Shown: in pieces, positions 21,699 to 23,816 of the stretch
Numbering within the stretch: position 1 is the stretch's first letter
Layout: every line of letters starts with the position of its first letter
Source: Halococcaceae archaeon
GTDB lineage: Archaea > Halobacteriota > Halobacteria > Halobacteriales > Halalkalicoccaceae
Direction of reading: 5' to 3'
Assembly: GCA_007129135.1 (NCBI GenBank)
Contig: SKWB01000375.1
Span: forward strand, 1-23,816
Length of the DNA: 23,816 nucleotides
Translations under genes and position numbers: made by a program
The notes under the pieces: model-generated
Seen by the model: only the letters and a program-made list of their open reading frames with translations
What the model was told of the DNA's origin: nothing
Databases searched by the model: none

Positions 21699-22118
21699 TC
21701 ACCGGACGACGGTGACCGGTACCGGCGACCGACGGGTCACCGCCTCGGCGACGCTGCCGAGCAGCAGTCGGGAGATCCCGGAGCGACCCCGACTCCCGAG
21801 GATGATCTGGTCGACCCCCTCCTCCTCCGCGTAGGTGAGTATCGTTCGGGGGGCCTGGCCGGTCCGGGTTTCCGTGGTGAGGGTCACGTCGTGGCCGTTC
21901 GCGATCCCACTCACGCGCTCGAAGAGTTCCTCGGCGTTCTTCTCTTCGGCCTCGATGATGTGGCCGTAATCGAAGTAGCCCTCGGTGCCGTAGTGATAGC
22001 TCGGATTGATGACGTGGAGGACCCTGATATCGGCGTCGGGATACCGGCTGACGGCGAACTCGACGGCCTTCTCCGACTCCTCCGAGTAGGTCACGGGGAC
22101 GAGGATGCGTTCTACCAT
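21699..22118 (-). CDS. Universal stress protein (UspA family), ATP-binding type
   Basis: A 139-residue single USP domain. ERILVPVTYSEESEKAVEFAVSRYP forms strand 1 and helix 1. GSRGRSGISRLLLGSVAEAVTRRSPVPVTVVR holds an intact G-2x-G-9x-G-S ATP-binding motif. A tyrosine-rich insert (YHYGTEGYFDYGH, residues ~41-53) is distinctive. The ATG at 22118 sits at the centre of a perfect 14-bp palindrome (TCTACCATGGTAGA, 22111-22124). A TTTAAA box at 22158-22163 lies ~43 nt upstream, giving a short leader. It is divergent from the acidic protein gene at 22251. Confidence 0.93.
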   Translation of the reverse strand: MVERILVPVTYSEESEKAVEFAVSRYPDADIRVLHVINPSYHYGTEGYFDYGHIIEAEEKNAEELFERVSGIANGHDVTLTTETRTGQAPRTILTYAEEEGVDQIILGSRGRSGISRLLLGSVAEAVTRRSPVPVTVVR

Positions 22119-22124
22119 GGTAGA
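22111..22124. repeat. 14-bp perfect palindrome on the USP start codon
   Basis: TCTACCATGGTAGA reads the same on both strands and is centred on the start codon of the USP gene at 21699-22118. It is a possible operator or RNA hairpin over the start. Palindromes of this size are expected a few times by chance in a window this long. Confidence 0.45.
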
Positions 22125-22157
22125 TCATTCACCACTGGGAGCTACGATACACGCCGG

Positions 22158-22164
22158 TTTAAAT
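22158..22164. promoter_or_regulatory. TATA-like box in divergent gap
   Basis: TTTAAAT is the most AT-rich site in the 132-nt gap between the USP (minus) and the acidic protein gene (plus), and it can be read on both strands. Distances to the two start codons (~43 and ~50-90 nt) imply leaders on both mRNAs if it is used. Confidence 0.4.
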
Positions 22165-22250
22165 CGTACGCGGATTCCCGGTGGGGTCGTTTCGGGGGTG
22201 GAGCTATACCGATGGAGGGCGAACGCCTCATCCGATGGGTCCCCGCCACC

Positions 22251-22979
22251 ATGACCGAGAGACGTGACAGCCGGTCGGTCGAGCCCCCCGAGACGGGGTC
22301 GTTCTCCCGGGGCGAGCCAGTGGTCGACCGCGAGGACGACGATCCGAGCGACGGCATCGTCATCCTCACGCCGACGGCGACGATCGCGGACTGGGAGATC
22401 AGGACCGACGACGGAGAGCGGACGATCGCGGAGACGAACCCCGAGTACGACCCCGAGGAGCCGGTCGTGCTCGTGACCTACGAGCACTGGCTGGACGAGT
22501 CCTGGCCCGGCTGGGAGGCGTCGGAGCCGGAGGCTCTCTTCGACAGCGTCTGCGATCGCGGGGTGAAGTTCTACTCGTTTCCCGCCTCCCGACTCGAACA
22601 CGACCCGACGCGCACGCCAGTCGGCGACAGGGAGCCCGAACTGGAGGACGCCGACTCCGATCCCGAGGAGGGTGTAACCGGGACGGAGAACGCGAGCGAG
22701 CCGGGCGACGGGTCGGGTTCGGACGAGGAGGACGAACCGGACGAACCCGACGAGGGAGCTCCGGAGGAACCGACCTGGGAGCCACCGGAGTGGATCCTCG
22801 AGCTGAAGACGCGGCTGAGCGAGAGCGCCTCGGTCTCGATCGACCCCGGCGACGAGCTACTCAGGATCGAGACGCTCGGCGAACAGTACGCGGTCGACGC
22901 GGAGGGGGAGATCGAGGGCGACGGCGCGCTTCGAACCCGACTCGAACCGGTCGTCGAGGAGCTCTACGGGGACGAATAG
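22251..22979 (+). CDS. Unrecognised, highly acidic hypothetical protein
   Basis: A 242-residue soluble protein. I do not recognise the family. Residues ~1-125 look folded (ETGSFSRGEPVVDREDDDPSDGIVIL, then PVVLVTYEHWLDESWPGWEA and RGVKFYSFPASRLE). A ~50-residue very acidic linker of Glu/Asp/Gly/Pro (SDEEDEPDEPDEGAPEEP at its end) follows. A C-terminal ~65-residue part (PPEWILELKTRLSE to VVEELYGDE) resembles a small alpha/beta module. The ATG at 22251 is chosen. An in-frame ATG at 22212 would add 13 residues. Two Cys are absent apart from one (SVCDRG). The USP-like gene starts 35 nt after its stop, so the two may be one operon. Confidence 0.7.
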   Translation: MTERRDSRSVEPPETGSFSRGEPVVDREDDDPSDGIVILTPTATIADWEIRTDDGERTIAETNPEYDPEEPVVLVTYEHWLDESWPGWEASEPEALFDSVCDRGVKFYSFPASRLEHDPTRTPVGDREPELEDADSDPEEGVTGTENASEPGDGSGSDEEDEPDEPDEGAPEEPTWEPPEWILELKTRLSESASVSIDPGDELLRIETLGEQYAVDAEGEIEGDGALRTRLEPVVEELYGDE

Positions 22980-23014
22980 AACGGTTGAGTCGCTCGAACG
23001 GCTGCTGTTCCGGT

Positions 23015-23416
23015 GTGAATCGTGTCGTGGTCCCGGTGCGATATCCACTCTCTCCGGGCTCGAAACGGGCGTTTCGGGAAGTGCGGTCGGTCGCGGCCGA
23101 ACGGAATGCGGAGGTCATCGTCCTGCACGTCGACCTCTATCGGAACGGTCGGAAGGTGAGACGGAGTGAACTGCAGGCGGCGGTCGACGCCGAGGTCGGT
23201 CCCATCCCGGCTGCCGAGTACGTCATCCGCTCGGGCTACCTCTTCACCGAGACGATCCGCGGGGAGATAGAGGCACAGGACGCCGAGACGGTCGTGACCG
23301 GCCGCGGTCGAGACGCGGTCTGGCGACGAGTACTGAGCGGGCTGGTCCGCAGACGGTCGTTCGCGGCGACGCTCTCCGAGAGCGTCGAGTGTTCGATCAT
23401 CGAAGTGAGCGCGTGA
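23015..23416 (+). CDS. USP-like protein lacking the ATP-binding motif
   Basis: A 133-residue protein with the USP fold pattern NRVVVPVRYPLSPGSKRAFREV, VIVLHVDLYRNGRKVRRSELQAAV split by loops, YVIRSGYLFTETI and the GRGRDAVWRRVLSGLVRR region. The expected G-2x-G-9x-G-S is missing: the C-terminal GRGRD is followed by VWRRVL and no Gly-Ser. ATP binding is thus unlikely. Haloarchaea carry a recognisable USP subgroup beginning with VPVRYPLS. The start is GTG at 23015, since no ATG is available before the first strand. It lies 35 nt downstream of the acidic protein gene, a likely transcription unit. Confidence 0.82.
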   Translation: MNRVVVPVRYPLSPGSKRAFREVRSVAAERNAEVIVLHVDLYRNGRKVRRSELQAAVDAEVGPIPAAEYVIRSGYLFTETIRGEIEAQDAETVVTGRGRDAVWRRVLSGLVRRRSFAATLSESVECSIIEVSA

Positions 23417-23497
23417 GCCGAACGCGAACCCGTCTCTAGCTGTCGACCGTCGACCGGAAACTGGTGACGGGAGGCCGACGACCGGTCCCCCGACGGC

Positions 23498-23629
23498 TCT
23501 CCTCGAACTGTTCGGAACGACTCCGAGGATCACGTCGCCGTCGGCACGCCAGTTCTGTCCGTCGGCGTAGCCCTAGCGGACGGTCTCCTCGGTGTCCTCG
23601 CCGGGGGCGGTCACGGTCCGGACGCCCTC
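23498..23629 (-). pseudogene. In-frame coding-like remnant beyond the stop of the edge gene
   Basis: In the same frame as the gene at 23630-23816, reading continues after TGA as EGVRTVTAPGEDTEETVR. It then meets a TAG (23573-23575) and continues as GYADGQNWRADGDVILGVVP. The codons are GC3-rich and acidic like real haloarchaeal coding sequence, in contrast to random antisense. This suggests that the edge gene once ended further on and was cut by nonsense changes. A sequencing error is also possible. Confidence 0.35.
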
Positions 23630-23816
23630 TCAGAGCGTAAGCACAAACCCGTCGGGGAACGTAGCCGGGTCGACTCCCTCCTCGTCGGCGTCGTCGTCCG
23701 ATCCGATATCTATCGGCTCCCGGTCGTCCCCGGCCTCGTCGGTGTCGTCCGTCTCGGTGTCGCCCGTGTCGTCCGTCTCGGTGTCGCCGGTGCCGTCGTC
23801 CCCGGGTGCGTCCTCG
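23630..23816 (-). CDS. 3' end of an acidic protein gene running off the window
   Basis: Only the C-terminal ~61 codons are present, and the gene continues beyond the right edge. The visible part is a low-complexity acidic linker with a repeated GDTETDDT unit (encoded by a 24-bp tandem repeat), then REPIDIGSDDDADEEGVDPATFPDGFVLTL and a TGA stop. Such Thr/Asp-rich linkers are common in secreted or membrane haloarchaeal proteins, between an anchor and a domain. The product cannot be named from this fragment. The ending just after a beta-strand-like FVLTL is abrupt, and coding-like sequence continues in frame past the stop. Confidence 0.55.
   Translation of the reverse strand, partial: EDAPGDDGTGDTETDDTGDTETDDTDEAGDDREPIDIGSDDDADEEGVDPATFPDGFVLTL
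23742..23789 (-). repeat. 24-bp tandem repeat, two copies
   Basis: Units 23742-23765 and 23766-23789 are identical except for the last base. Translated on the minus strand, each encodes GDTETDDT. It is a coding low-complexity repeat in the edge gene. Confidence 0.85.

Overview
The window looks like a chromosomal segment from a haloarchaeon (class Halobacteria). The DNA is very GC-rich with G/C at third codon positions. The predicted proteins are strongly acidic. Several genes have a TATA-like box about 25-30 nt before the start codon, as expected for leaderless haloarchaeal mRNAs. Marker genes fit: the ubiquitin-like modifier SAMP1, the archaeal GatD subunit, several universal stress proteins (USPs) and small CxxC zinc-finger proteins. 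I cannot name the genus from the sequence alone.

Left part (1-6032): two tiny zinc-binding proteins (minus), a GYD-domain protein (minus), and a start-stop-overlapping pair of membrane proteins with large soluble regions that resemble haloarchaeal TrkA-C/RCK-like potassium-transport proteins (plus). Next come a small winged-helix protein (minus) divergent from samp1 (plus), and a minus-strand gatD-GNAT acetyltransferase pair. A 306-nt gap (6033-6338) separates gatD from a USP gene and contains a large inverted repeat.

Middle part (6339-12743): a USP, a GntP-family permease, a small two-helix membrane protein, a YdjM-like membrane protein overlapping a gene for a membrane-anchored protein, a divergent lactate/malate-dehydrogenase paralogue, and a convergent tungsten-type aldehyde:ferredoxin oxidoreductase with all four cluster cysteines.

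Sugar-type block (12877-17087): two Gfo/Idh/MocA oxidoreductases, a PIG-L/LmbE deacetylase and an NAD-dependent sugar epimerase, all on the plus strand. Between the two oxidoreductases lies a 59-bp tandem repeat. It encodes two 20-codon mini-ORFs chained to each other and to both flanking genes by GTGA stop-start overlaps. This is the most unusual structure in the window.

Right part (17199-23816): a prolyl oligopeptidase-family serine peptidase abuts a convergent USP. An MFS transporter follows, preceded by about 200 nt of leader with mutually exclusive long stems. Then come a SnoaL/NTF2-like protein, another USP, an unrecognised very acidic protein and a degenerate USP just downstream of it. 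At the edge is the 3' end of a minus-strand gene with a TD-rich repeat, whose reading frame looks as if it once continued past its present stop codon.

All assignments rest on motif recognition in the translated sequence. No database search was possible.
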